DNA of 12,219 nt from Candidatus Sulfopaludibacter sp. SbA3 (GCA_945865705.1 CAMBEY010000060.1:1-12219), one strand, 5' to 3'. Counted from the stretch's first letter, positions 1-6,461 are shown. A program made the numbers and translations. The notes: a model not told the origin generated them from the letters alone.

Positions 1-10
1 TATTCACGGC

Positions 11-27
11 CTTGCCCTTCGGGCAAG
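11..27. other. GC-rich stem-loop upstream of rnpB
   Basis: A perfect hairpin with 7-bp arms CTTGCCC and GGGCAAG around a TTC loop. No T-tract follows on either strand within a few bases, so it is not a canonical intrinsic terminator. It could be the end of a transcript entering from the left or a fragment of a dispersed repeat. Nothing else recognisable lies in 1-79. Confidence 0.3.
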
Positions 28-79
28 CGAGGGCGGACTTTCCGCATTCCCCAATCCCCATCCTTATCCCCGCCGCGGC

Positions 80-108
80 TTGCAACCCTCCCGCCATCGG
101 CGGATACT
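80..108 (+). promoter_or_regulatory. Predicted sigma-70 type promoter of rnpB
   Basis: A -35-like TTGCAA (80-85) and a -10-like GATACT (103-108) are separated by 17 bases. This would start transcription around 114-120, exactly where the P1 helix of the RNase P RNA begins (120). The position relative to the RNA's 5' end is the strongest argument; the hexamers themselves are near-consensus only. Confidence 0.55.
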
Positions 109-119
109 AGTAGGTGAGA

Positions 120-612
120 GCAAGCAGGTTGGGCGATCGCTCCGCGGCATTGCAAAATGTGGCGGGGAGGAAAGTCCGGACTCCATAGAGCGGTGTGCTG
201 GCTAACGGCCAGGATTCGTGGGGCGTCTCGTCGAGCATGGCTTCGGCCACTCAGGGCGAGGGGCGCCGCGGGTACGGAAAGTGCCACAGAAAATATACCG
301 CCCGGCGCCGCATTATGCAGTAGGGCGCGGGGTAAGGGTGAAAAGGTGCGGCCCCAGAGTAAAGGGGCTTAATGTAAGAGCGCACCGCCCGTCGGGCAAC
401 CGGCGGGGCAGGGCAAACCCCACACGGAGCAAGACCAAATAGGAGGGGAGGGACGGCTCGTCCCGCAACTCGCGTTCCGCAAGGGACGGGAGGGCAACTC
501 TCGGGTAGGTCGCTAGAGCCGGGAAGTAATTCCCGGCCCAGAGGAATGATCGTCATCCCGGCTAGCCTTCGGGTGCCCCGGGATACAAAATCCGGCTTAT
601 AGACCTGCTTGC
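120..612 (+). ncRNA. rnpB: RNase P RNA, bacterial type A
   Basis: The catalytic RNA of ribonuclease P, which with the RnpA protein removes 5' leaders from precursor tRNAs. Conserved core segments are visible in order: GAGGAAAGTCCGGACTCC (about 167-184), GGGTGAAAAGGTGCGG (336-351), GTAAGAGCGCACC (374-386), GGAGCAAGACCAAATAGG (425-442) and the 3' conserved CTAGAGCC region (about 513-520). The ends are set by helix P1: GCAAGCAGGT (120-129) pairs perfectly with ACCTGCTTGC (603-612). An extra hairpin, GCCCC/GGGGC (351-368), lies inside the GGTGCG/CGCACC helix, so this helix is longer than in the E. coli RNA. A promoter precedes the gene and a U-tract follows it. Open frames across the region are chance frames over structured RNA. 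Confidence 0.96.
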
Positions 613-623
613 CTTATTTTTTT
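603..623 (+). terminator. rnpB 3' end and U-tract terminator
   Basis: The 3' strand of P1 (603-612) is followed after a few bases by seven consecutive T residues (617-623). The G+C-rich helix plus U-tract fits intrinsic termination of the RNase P RNA transcript, although the 5' arm of the stem lies about 480 bases upstream. Confidence 0.5.
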
Positions 624-630
624 CTTCCGT

Positions 631-781
631 CACAGAGCCGCGCGCGTGAGCGAGCGGACACGCTCGGCGGTGATATTCTGCTCGGCCAGTTCAACCATTC
701 CGTGTGAATTCATTCGATGTCGTGACATTGACCCGCGTGCCCGCGTGAGCGTGTCCGCTCGCTGACGCGCTCGGCTCTGTG
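631..781. repeat. Dispersed-type repeat with 35-bp terminal inverted repeats
   Basis: Two 35-base arms, 631-665 and 747-781, are inverted copies of each other with two mismatches, beginning CACAGAGCCG at one end and closing CGGCTCTGTG at the other. The 81-base centre is not repetitive. The element fills the gap between the rnpB terminator and the stop codon of the minus-strand acetyltransferase, so its arms could also act as a transcription barrier between the two convergent genes. No flanking target duplication is visible. The arm sequence resembles a motif I associate with many copies in acidobacterial genomes, which cannot be confirmed from one copy. Confidence 0.75.
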
Positions 782-786
782 ACGCG

Positions 787-1374
787 TTAGCGCGCCAGCA
801 TGGCTTCCAGGTGCTGCTTTGCCGTGGGCCACTCCTCCGCAATCATACTGAAGTAGACTGAGTTGCGAATGCGGCCCGTCGAGACAATCATGTGATTGCG
901 GAAGCGCCCTTCTTCCTTCGCGCCGATGCGCGCGATGGCGGCGCGGGAGCGCTCGTTCAGCTCATCGGTCTTGAGCGCCACGCGGATGCAACCCCATTGC
1001 TCGAAGGCGTGGCGAAGCATTAGATATTTAGCTTCCGTGTTGATGGCGGTGCGCTGCCACGGCGGCGCGATCCACGTCCAGCCGATCTCGAGGTTCCGGT
1101 CGGCACGCTCGATGGCCGCGAACCGGGTTGATCCAATCACGCGGCCCGATGCTGCCTCCACCGTGGCGAAGGGCAGAGTAACTCCCTTGGCCTGATCTTG
1201 CAATGCGATCTCGATGAACTCCCGCATCTGCGGGCGATCGAGCGCCGCGACCCGAAACCAGCGCCATATATTTTCATCCAGGCCGACGGCGCACAGGGCG
1301 TCCAGGTGATCCATGGACAGCGGCTCCAGCCGCACGCGCGCGCCTTCGAGTGTGATTGGCAGTATCTCCATCAT
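787..1374 (-). CDS. GNAT family N-acetyltransferase (RimJ/RimL type)
   Basis: A 195-residue protein of the usual length for COG1670 acetyltransferases, which transfer acetyl from acetyl-CoA to an amine such as a protein N-terminus or small molecule; the substrate cannot be read from sequence. The N-terminal ITLEGARVRLEPLS (7-20) is the typical first strand and loop. EIGWTWIAP (96-104) followed by WQRTAINTEAKYLML (106-120) is the acetyl-CoA binding strand, pyrophosphate-binding turn and helix. VALKTDELNERSRAAI (132-147) with IGAKEEG (150-156) is the closing strand and helix pair of the family. The turn reads QRTAIN rather than the canonical Q/R-x-x-G-x-G/A. The start is chosen because GGAGG lies 7 bases upstream of ATG at 1374; the adjacent in-frame ATG at 1371 would change only one residue. 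It is a single gene, convergent with rnpB. Confidence 0.92.
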   Translation of the reverse strand: MMEILPITLEGARVRLEPLSMDHLDALCAVGLDENIWRWFRVAALDRPQMREFIEIALQDQAKGVTLPFATVEAASGRVIGSTRFAAIERADRNLEIGWTWIAPPWQRTAINTEAKYLMLRHAFEQWGCIRVALKTDELNERSRAAIARIGAKEEGRFRNHMIVSTGRIRNSVYFSMIAEEWPTAKQHLEAMLAR

Positions 1375-1406
1375 GTAACAACCTCCGTCGCATGAATGCT
1401 CTCTCA

Positions 1407-1587
1407 GGTAGTGGGCTACATTGACGTAAGGGCATGGCTTTAGCCATGCCGGAGAGATTCGCCAGAACGGGGGCTTTAGCCTCTGAGGCGCCGCCCTCAG
1501 CGGTTAAAACCGCTTGTAGGAATCGCTATTTCGGCACGGTTGAAACCGTGACCTTACGTTTTACAAATTTGAAAATGTCCCACTACC
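1407..1587. mobile_element. MITE-like element with 8-bp target duplication
   Basis: A 181-bp non-coding element. It opens with GGTAGTGGG (1407-1415) and closes with the inverted copy CCCACTACC (1579-1587). Further in, both ends carry ACATT and CGTAAGG in inverted order. Immediately outside, with no gap, CTCTCTCA occurs at 1399-1406 and again at 1588-1595, as expected for an 8-bp target-site duplication. The interior is a string of small hairpins: GCATGGCT/AGCCATGC (1432-1449), CTGAGG with CCTCAG, AGCGGTT/AACCGCT and CACGGTT/AACCGTG. There is no transposase frame, so it would have to be mobilised in trans. The CT-rich duplication is somewhat low in complexity, the main reason for caution. It lies between the acetyltransferase start and the exporter promoter region. 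Confidence 0.7.
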
Positions 1588-1596
1588 CTCTCTCAT

Positions 1597-1634
1597 TATA
1601 GATTTCATCATTCGCGGATTTGTCTTAATCTATA
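1597..1634. promoter_or_regulatory. Inverted repeat in the exporter promoter region
   Basis: TATAGATT (1597-1604) and AATCTATA (1627-1634) form an 8-bp inverted repeat with a 22-base spacer, in the A+T-rich stretch 30-70 bases upstream of the membrane-fusion gene. A -10-like TATAGT overlaps the right arm (1631-1636), but no convincing -35 is seen at the right distance. It could be an operator for an exporter regulator, or a chance A+T-rich repeat. Confidence 0.3.
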
Positions 1635-1666
1635 GTATTCAAGCAATTCTGTGGGAGACGTGGACT

Positions 1667-3001
1667 GTGGAAGCAGGCAAAACTCCAGGCAGCGAGCGCG
1701 AGCCGGTGAAAACCGCGGGACGAACACCGGGGAAATTCGCTGTGTCCGATCTGCGTATTGACGACACCAAGCGTCGCCGCCGGCGCGGCGGATGGTCGAA
1801 GTGGCTGATCCTTCTCGTGCTGCTTGGCGGGCTGGGCTACGGCGGATGGATGTTCTGGATGGGCCGTGCGCCCGCGGTGCAGATCGCCGAAGTTCGCCGA
1901 CGCACGCAGACCGGCGCGCTATCCGTGCTGAATGCCAGCGGCTATGTTACGCCGCGGCGGCGCTCCACGGTGGCCGCCAAGATCACCGGGCGGCTCGATC
2001 AAATATTAGTGGAAGAAGGAATGCGCGTTGCCGCCGATCAGGTGCTGGCGACGCTCGACGACACCGACATCAAGGTCCGCATCACCTCGGGCGAGGCGGA
2101 CCGGCAGGCCACCGTGGCCTCGCTCGCTGATCTGCGCGTGAATCTTAAGAATGCCGAGCGTGAGCGCGTGCGTATCTCGCGATTGCTCGAAGAGGGTATC
2201 GCCACGCGGCAGGCCATGGACGCGGCGGAGACGGCGGTCGAGAGTTTCGAGGCGCGCATCAATTTGGTGGAAGAGCAGATCAAGGCCGCCGAGGCTCGTC
2301 TGCAAGTGGCGCGGCACGATCTGGAGAATACCGTCATCCGCGCGCCCTTCGCGGGAATTATCGTCTCGAAAGACGCGCAGCGCGGCGAGATGGTTTCGCC
2401 CGTCTCCGGCGGCGGCGGATTCACGCGCACCGGCATCGCTACCGTTGTTGATATGACTTCGCTCGAAATAGAAGTCGACGTGAATGAGTCATACATTACT
2501 CGTGTCCGGGAACGCCAGCCGGTAACAGCGACGCTGGATGCCTATCCGGACTGGACCATGACGGGCCGCGTGCGCACCGTGATTCCTACGGCGGATCGCC
2601 AGAAGGCGACCATCAAAGTGCGCATCGCTTTCGATCAACTGGACTCGCGAATCATTCCCGACATGGGCGTCAAAGTTGCGTTCCTCGAAGAGAAGAAAAA
2701 GGAAGAGGCGGTGCCCGCCAACGGGAAGCCTGCCGCTGTCATGTTGGTCCCCAGCGATGCCGTGAAAGATGATGCGGGCCAGCCGGTGGTCTATGTTCAT
2801 AGCAATGGTGTAGTTGAGCGGCGGGCGGTGAAACTTAGCCCGTCTTCTGGCGCCCCGGGTGGCGCCCCGGGCGGCGCGCAGGCTTCGGCCTCTGCTGACA
2901 CTGCGCTGCTGGCGGGCGTGTCGGAGGGCGAGCAGGTGGTGATCAGCAGTCCGCAGCCTTTGCACGATGGCATGAGCGTAAAGATTGCGGAAGGGAACTA
3001 G
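1667..3001 (+). CDS. HlyD/RND-type periplasmic adaptor (membrane-fusion protein)
   Basis: A 444-residue membrane-fusion subunit that links an inner-membrane transporter to the periplasm or outer membrane in export systems such as MacAB-TolC. A basic cytoplasmic head (KRRRRRGG, 35-42) precedes one transmembrane segment (about 45-66). The first lipoyl half follows (about 88-130, SGYVTPRRRSTVAAKITGRL), then a coiled-coil hairpin rich in A, E, R and L (about 143-230). The second lipoyl half contains DLENTVIRAPFAGIIV, and a beta-barrel and C-terminal domain complete the protein. A Gly-Ala-Pro linker near the C-terminus derives from a 12-bp tandem repeat. The GTG start at 1667 has GGGAG 9 bases upstream. 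The ATPase gene begins three bases after its stop, so the two are co-transcribed. The exported substrate is unknown. Confidence 0.92.
   Translation: MEAGKTPGSEREPVKTAGRTPGKFAVSDLRIDDTKRRRRRGGWSKWLILLVLLGGLGYGGWMFWMGRAPAVQIAEVRRRTQTGALSVLNASGYVTPRRRSTVAAKITGRLDQILVEEGMRVAADQVLATLDDTDIKVRITSGEADRQATVASLADLRVNLKNAERERVRISRLLEEGIATRQAMDAAETAVESFEARINLVEEQIKAAEARLQVARHDLENTVIRAPFAGIIVSKDAQRGEMVSPVSGGGGFTRTGIATVVDMTSLEIEVDVNESYITRVRERQPVTATLDAYPDWTMTGRVRTVIPTADRQKATIKVRIAFDQLDSRIIPDMGVKVAFLEEKKKEEAVPANGKPAAVMLVPSDAVKDDAGQPVVYVHSNGVVERRAVKLSPSSGAPGGAPGGAQASASADTALLAGVSEGEQVVISSPQPLHDGMSVKIAEGN
2849..2872 (+). repeat. 12-bp in-frame tandem repeat in adaptor gene
   Basis: Two 12-bp units, GGCGCCCCGGGT and GGCGCCCCGGGC, run in tandem and are followed by a partial third copy (GGCG). 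In frame they encode repeated Gly-Ala-Pro-Gly units forming a flexible linker near the adaptor's C-terminal domain. Whole-unit slippage would change linker length without breaking the frame. Confidence 0.6.
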
Positions 3002-3004
3002 CGC

Positions 3005-3730
3005 ATGGTTCGAGTGGACGGCGAAAATAACGGGCGGGCTTTGATTCAGGTTCGCAATATCGACATGAAGTATCGCCGGGGCAGCGAAGAGATTCACGTG
3101 CTGCAAGGGCTGAGCCTTGATGTGGCAGAAGGCGAGTTTGTCGCCTTCATGGGGCCGAGCGGCTCCGGCAAGACCACGCTGCTGAATTTGATCGGCGGGT
3201 TGGACACGCCCACCTCAGGCAGCATCCGCGTGGGTGGCGAGGAAATTTCTGAATTAAGTTCCGCCGAGCTGACCGCGTGGCGCGCGCGCAACGTCGGATT
3301 TATCTTCCAGATGTACAACCTGCTCCCGGTGCTCACCGCGTTCCAGAATGTTGAGCTGCCGCTGCTGCTGACAAAACTTTCCCGCGCGGATCGCCGACGT
3401 CATGTGGAGGCGGCGCTCTCACTGGTGGGTCTTGAAGATCGCATGAAACACTATCCGAGTCAGTTGTCGGGCGGGCAGGGGCAGCGCGTGGCCATCGCCC
3501 GCGCGATTGTCGCCGACCCCACGTTTCTGCTTTGCGACGAACCGACCGGCGACCTCGACCGTAAGAGCGCGCATGAGATTCTGGACCTGCTCACCGCGCT
3601 GTCGAAGGAGCATGGCAAGACGATCCTGATGGTCACGCATGATCCGCTGGCCGCCGAACATGCCGACACCATACTGCATCTCGACAAGGGCGAGCTGGTA
3701 GAGACCGTGCGCACCGAGGCGCGGGTGTAG
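3005..3730 (+). CDS. ABC transporter ATP-binding protein (MacB/LolD type)
   Basis: A 241-residue cytoplasmic ATPase that powers the adjacent FtsX-type permeases. All nucleotide-binding motifs are intact: Walker A GPSGSGKT (50-57), Q-loop Gln in FIFQ (Q102), ABC signature LSGGQ (154-158), Walker B FLLCDEP with catalytic Glu179, D-loop GDLD (182-185) and H-loop His in MVTHD (H212). The residue after the signature is Gly (LSGGQGQRVAIARA) where LolD/MacB proteins usually have Gln, a minor departure. The ATG at 3005 is three bases past the adaptor stop with GGAAGGG upstream, so translation is probably coupled. The family usually serves macrolide, peptide or lipoprotein traffic; the substrate here is not determinable. 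Confidence 0.96.
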   Translation: MVRVDGENNGRALIQVRNIDMKYRRGSEEIHVLQGLSLDVAEGEFVAFMGPSGSGKTTLLNLIGGLDTPTSGSIRVGGEEISELSSAELTAWRARNVGFIFQMYNLLPVLTAFQNVELPLLLTKLSRADRRRHVEAALSLVGLEDRMKHYPSQLSGGQGQRVAIARAIVADPTFLLCDEPTGDLDRKSAHEILDLLTALSKEHGKTILMVTHDPLAAEHADTILHLDKGELVETVRTEARV

Positions 3731-3745
3731 ACCGTTGTTCCTTGC

Positions 3746-3829
3746 GCTGTCATCCTGAGCGCAGCGAAGGATATGCTTTTCGATGCGAGCGAATAAAAGC
3801 ATATCCTTCGCTGCGCTCAGGATGACAGC
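3746..3829. repeat. Perfect 35-bp inverted repeat (large hairpin)
   Basis: Arms 3746-3780 and 3795-3829 are exact reverse complements over 35 bases around a 14-base loop. Each arm contains CATCCTGAGCGCAGCGAAGG or its complement, a motif I recall as a common dispersed repeat in Acidobacteriota and some other phyla. It lies between the ATPase and first permease genes. No T-tract follows on the plus strand, but a hairpin this strong could still lower read-through or protect the upstream mRNA. No target-site duplication is visible. Confidence 0.85.
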
Positions 3830-3883
3830 CTAGTGGGGACTGACAGCGCCAGTTCACCATTTCGCTGAAACGGAATTTAACCC

Positions 3884-5023
3884 ATGAAGCACCTGCACAT
3901 TTTATTTGGCAACCTGGCCCGGAAGAAAGTCCGCACCGCACTCACCGTCGGCTCGTTCGCGGTGGCCATGTTTTTGTTCGGCATCCTGGTGGTGGTGCGG
4001 CTGGCGTTCCAGGCGGGCGTGGAGATCGCCGGCCTGGACCGGCTGATCATCATCAACCGCACCTCAATCATTCAGCCCATGCCGCTGGCGCATCGCGACC
4101 GCATACAGCGCGTTCCCGGCGTCACCAAGGTTACTTTCTCGAACTGGTTCGGCGGATACTACCAGAACGAGAAGAACTTCTTCCCCATCTTCTCCATTGA
4201 CACGGACTCCTGGCTCGGCGTGTACAATGAGTTTGAAGTTCCCCCGGAGCAATGGAAAGCGTTCACGGAGGACCGCGAGGGCGCCATCGTTGGCGAAAAA
4301 CTGGTGGAGCGTTACGGCTGGAAACTCGGCGACCGCATTCCGATCAAGGGCACCATCTTCGCCGGCAACTGGGAGTTCAATCTGCGCGGCATCTACAAGG
4401 GCACGCGGCAGCAGGACGATCCCACGCAATTCTGGTTTCACTGGAAATATTTCGACGAGCGCAAGGAATTCCAGAAAGGCATGGCCGGCTGGTACACCCT
4501 GCGCATCGACAATCCTGACAACGCCGTGCGCGCCTCCAAGGCCATCGATCAACTCTTCGCAAACTCTCCCTATGAGACCAAGACCGAGACGGAGCGCACC
4601 TTCGCCGCCAACTGGGTGAAGCAGATGGGCAACATCGAATTCCTGATTCTCTCGATCGGCACGGTCGTAATGTTTACTTTGCTATTAGTAACTGGAAATA
4701 CCATGGCCATCTCCGTGCGGGAGCGCGTGCGCGAGTTGGCGGTGCTGAAAGCCATCGGCTACTCGGACCGTACTGTACTCACTCTGATCATGCTCGAGTC
4801 GTTGGTGATCGCGGCGCTGGGCGGGGCGGTCGGCCTGGGCCTCGCAAAACTTTTCAGCCTGCGCGGCGATCCCACCGGCGGCATTCTCCCTATCTTCTAT
4901 CTACCGAACATCTGGTTGCTGTATGGCTTTGCTGGCGCACTCGTCATCGGCTCCATCGCAGGCGTGATCCCCGCCGTCTCCGCCATGCGCCTGCGCGTGG
5001 TGGAAGCGCTGCGCAGGGTGTAA
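3884..5023 (+). CDS. ABC transporter permease, FtsX/MacB type (first)
   Basis: A 379-residue inner-membrane permease. It has the MacB-family plan: a short basic N-terminus (NLARKKVRT, 10-18), a first transmembrane helix (about 23-43), a long periplasmic core domain (about 45-245), then three C-terminal helices (about 252-275, 298-323, 344-366). Between helices 2 and 3, RVRELAVLKAIGY (281-293) is the cytoplasmic coupling region typical of FtsX domains. It presumably pairs with the second permease at 7184, because both are single-FtsX proteins and one ATPase is encoded. It is separated from the ATPase by 153 bases containing a large hairpin. The start is chosen for the family's N-terminal pattern; no strong ribosome-binding site is visible (only ACGGA further upstream). 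The usual neighbour, the second permease, is displaced by about 2.15 kb of unrelated genes. Confidence 0.93.
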   Translation: MKHLHILFGNLARKKVRTALTVGSFAVAMFLFGILVVVRLAFQAGVEIAGLDRLIIINRTSIIQPMPLAHRDRIQRVPGVTKVTFSNWFGGYYQNEKNFFPIFSIDTDSWLGVYNEFEVPPEQWKAFTEDREGAIVGEKLVERYGWKLGDRIPIKGTIFAGNWEFNLRGIYKGTRQQDDPTQFWFHWKYFDERKEFQKGMAGWYTLRIDNPDNAVRASKAIDQLFANSPYETKTETERTFAANWVKQMGNIEFLILSIGTVVMFTLLLVTGNTMAISVRERVRELAVLKAIGYSDRTVLTLIMLESLVIAALGGAVGLGLAKLFSLRGDPTGGILPIFYLPNIWLLYGFAGALVIGSIAGVIPAVSAMRLRVVEALRRV

Positions 5024-5068
5024 GCCAATTGCTGCCCATCATCGGCCGGTAAGCGAAGGCTAAATCTC

Positions 5069-5099
5069 CAATGCGGACGGAATGGCCCATGACAACCGA
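5069..5099 (+). repeat. Left copy of diverged 31-bp direct repeat
   Basis: This segment aligns without gaps to 6126-6156 with 23 of 31 identical bases; best conserved are CAAT-CGGA-GGAATG at the start and CAACCGA at the end. The pair flanks the AbiGi-like gene. This copy contains the probable ribosome-binding site (GGACGG) and the ATG at 5089 of the presumed original start of that gene. Confidence 0.5.
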
Positions 5100-5123
5100 A
5101 CATACAAGTAGAGTACTTTTCCA

Positions 5124-6047
5124 TTGCTGGCGTCACGATGCAAAGAACATGCACGGGCGATTCTATCCTCGATAGTCAGGAGGGGTCTTCTCCTCACGAC
5201 TACCAATGGCGGCGCACTCGATGGCTTCACCTTGACGGCCGGGGAAAACCAGGTCCGAAAAATTGAAGTGATGCAACGGCCTCGTGTCTGTTTCACTGAC
5301 ATTCCCTTCGATCTGCTTGCAACACATGGTGCTGCATATGGACGGTACGGCGTCGGTTTCTCCCGCAATACCGTAGTCGAGTGGGGCGGATGTCCAGCAT
5401 GGTATCTCCCCAATCATCACGGGGGAGATACGCTAAAAGGCAATGGTCCTTTGTTGGTTAATGGGCTTCATGCAGCCATGGTTGCTGTAGATAGCTATCA
5501 GGCCTTCGTCAAAGGGACCGAAGAATTGCTCAAGAATGGTCAAATCAAGCAACGCTTTATCACTCAGAATTTCACTCACGGGAAACCGCTTGTTGGCGAT
5601 GCACTCACCAACTGGCTTGCCTACGGAAGGAATTGCATTGAGAGGGCCCTTTCTTTCATCAAGGAAATGTCACCTCAGGATAGCGAAGACTTTCGTTATT
5701 TATACGAAAGAGAATGGCGCATAGTAGAGGGCCTACGGGTTCGGGGCAAAGACCCTTGCCGTGTGCTTACAGAAGCGGAAAAATCAGAGCTTTGCTCCCT
5801 TAACCCCGCTTGGGAAAAGCATCCGATCATAAACGATATCAACATACAGGTGCGGTATTCATCAGCACCCATAATAGATTCGTTCCGCTTTTTCGCCGGT
5901 CTTTCCGACACCGAGAATGTATCCCAAAAGATCGATGTAATACTTGTCCCAAATGACACTGAGCAAGCTTTCGCGCAAGCGATGATCTCTGAGAATTCGC
6001 ATGCTTTCAAGATAGGTGGCCCTGAAGTTATAGTTTTTCCTTCCTAA
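5124..6047 (+). CDS. AbiGi-like abortive-infection protein, N-terminus probably frame-disrupted
   Basis: This resembles the abortive phage-resistance protein family AbiGi, implicated in phage defence by shutting down infected cells; the biochemical activity of the family is not settled. Family-like blocks are ILSSIVRRGLLLT (13-25), RVCFTDIPFDLLATHG (54-69) with YGRYGVGFSR (72-81), and YLYEREWRIVEG (192-203). The open frame has only a TTG start at 5124. A better start, ATG 5089 with GGACGG 8 bases upstream, opens a different frame beginning MTTEHTSRVLFHCW that stops at 5173-5175. Joining the two needs a one-base loss within 5112-5172, so the gene may carry a frameshift or sequence error, or use frameshifting. 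It appears more A+T-rich than the exporter genes, consistent with transfer. A degraded N-terminus might leave it inactive. Family assignment is from motif memory. Confidence 0.7.
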   Translation: MLASRCKEHARAILSSIVRRGLLLTTTNGGALDGFTLTAGENQVRKIEVMQRPRVCFTDIPFDLLATHGAAYGRYGVGFSRNTVVEWGGCPAWYLPNHHGGDTLKGNGPLLVNGLHAAMVAVDSYQAFVKGTEELLKNGQIKQRFITQNFTHGKPLVGDALTNWLAYGRNCIERALSFIKEMSPQDSEDFRYLYEREWRIVEGLRVRGKDPCRVLTEAEKSELCSLNPAWEKHPIINDINIQVRYSSAPIIDSFRFFAGLSDTENVSQKIDVILVPNDTEQAFAQAMISENSHAFKIGGPEVIVFPS

Positions 6048-6125
6048 GGCCCGAAACGGTCCACGACGGCGTAGGCACGCCACGCTGATTGTGCCCCGAG
6101 GCTACCTTCGGAATCATGTAAGACT

Positions 6126-6156
6126 CAATACGGAGGGAATGAGCTGCGGCAACCGA
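6126..6156 (+). repeat. Right copy of diverged 31-bp direct repeat
   Basis: Partner of 5069-5099 (23/31 identical, ungapped). Downstream a short open frame reads ATDKTNIFITSVGVGAVGHL and stops by 6235; at the level of the first few residues it parallels the MTTEHTS start of the left copy. This may be the decayed 5' end of a second, related gene. The interval 6048-6215 holds no other gene that I can support. Confidence 0.45.
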
Positions 6157-6215
6157 TAAGACGAATATCTTCATAACCAGCGTCGGCGTGGGTGCAGTTG
6201 GCCATTTGCCACGCT

Positions 6216-6461
6216 TTACTTGGGATGGGGAATAATATCGCGGATGACGTAGGTATCGTGGATGATGTTGAAGTAAAACCGCCAGCCGCCGGTCACTCGG
6301 GCTTGCCAGACGCCGGTGGCTTCGTTGTATTTCTTGGCGCGCAGGGAAGGGTGGCGGAAATTTTGCTCCAGGAATTTCACCTGCTTGAAAAAAGCTCTCT
6401 GAACTTCTGCAGGAGCGTCCTCCAGAGCTTGGAGCGCACGGGGGAGGTAGTCAACCTTCAT
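6216..6461 (-). CDS. RelE/ParE-family toxin
   Basis: An 81-residue protein of the size and layout of RelE/ParE-superfamily toxins. These act as ribosome-dependent mRNA endonucleases (RelE, HigB) or gyrase poisons (ParE); which applies here cannot be told. It begins with the amphipathic helical pair (PRALQALEDAPAEVQRAFFK, residues 7-26) and continues with the strand pattern KYNEATGVWQARVTGGWRF (44-62) and YVIRDIIPHPK (71-81). The ATG overlaps the antitoxin's stop by four bases (ATGA, 6458-6461), so the two are translationally coupled with the antitoxin first. Arg54 and Arg61 are candidate catalytic or RNA-contact residues by analogy with the family's conserved basic strand. Confidence 0.87.
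   Translation of the reverse strand: MKVDYLPRALQALEDAPAEVQRAFFKQVKFLEQNFRHPSLRAKKYNEATGVWQARVTGGWRFYFNIIHDTYVIRDIIPHPK

Noticed and set aside
157..556. Open frames on both strands over the first 600 bases.
   Set aside because: They lie entirely within the RNase P RNA, whose conserved blocks and P1 pairing are unambiguous.
630..842. Minus-strand 70-codon frame ending in ERVRSLTRAAL.
   Set aside because: It overlaps the acetyltransferase 3' end in another frame and the inverted-repeat element. No ribosome-binding site was seen; it is kept only as an observation on the repeat.
1407..1587. A CRISPR array, because of repeated short palindromes.
   Set aside because: The palindromes are not identical, have no regular spacers and sit within transposon-like ends. 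No cas genes are present.
2489..3106. Minus-strand frame of 205 codons opposite the adaptor and ATPase genes.
   Set aside because: It is antisense to strongly supported coding sequence, with low-complexity His/Arg-rich composition typical of shadow frames in G+C-rich DNA.
3731..3883. Intrinsic terminator after the ATPase gene.
   Set aside because: The hairpin is very strong, but no T-tract follows the right arm on the plus strand; it is better described as a dispersed inverted repeat.
4064..4552. Minus-strand frame of 162 codons opposite the first permease.
   Set aside because: It lies wholly inside a well-supported permease gene; no motif or start signal.
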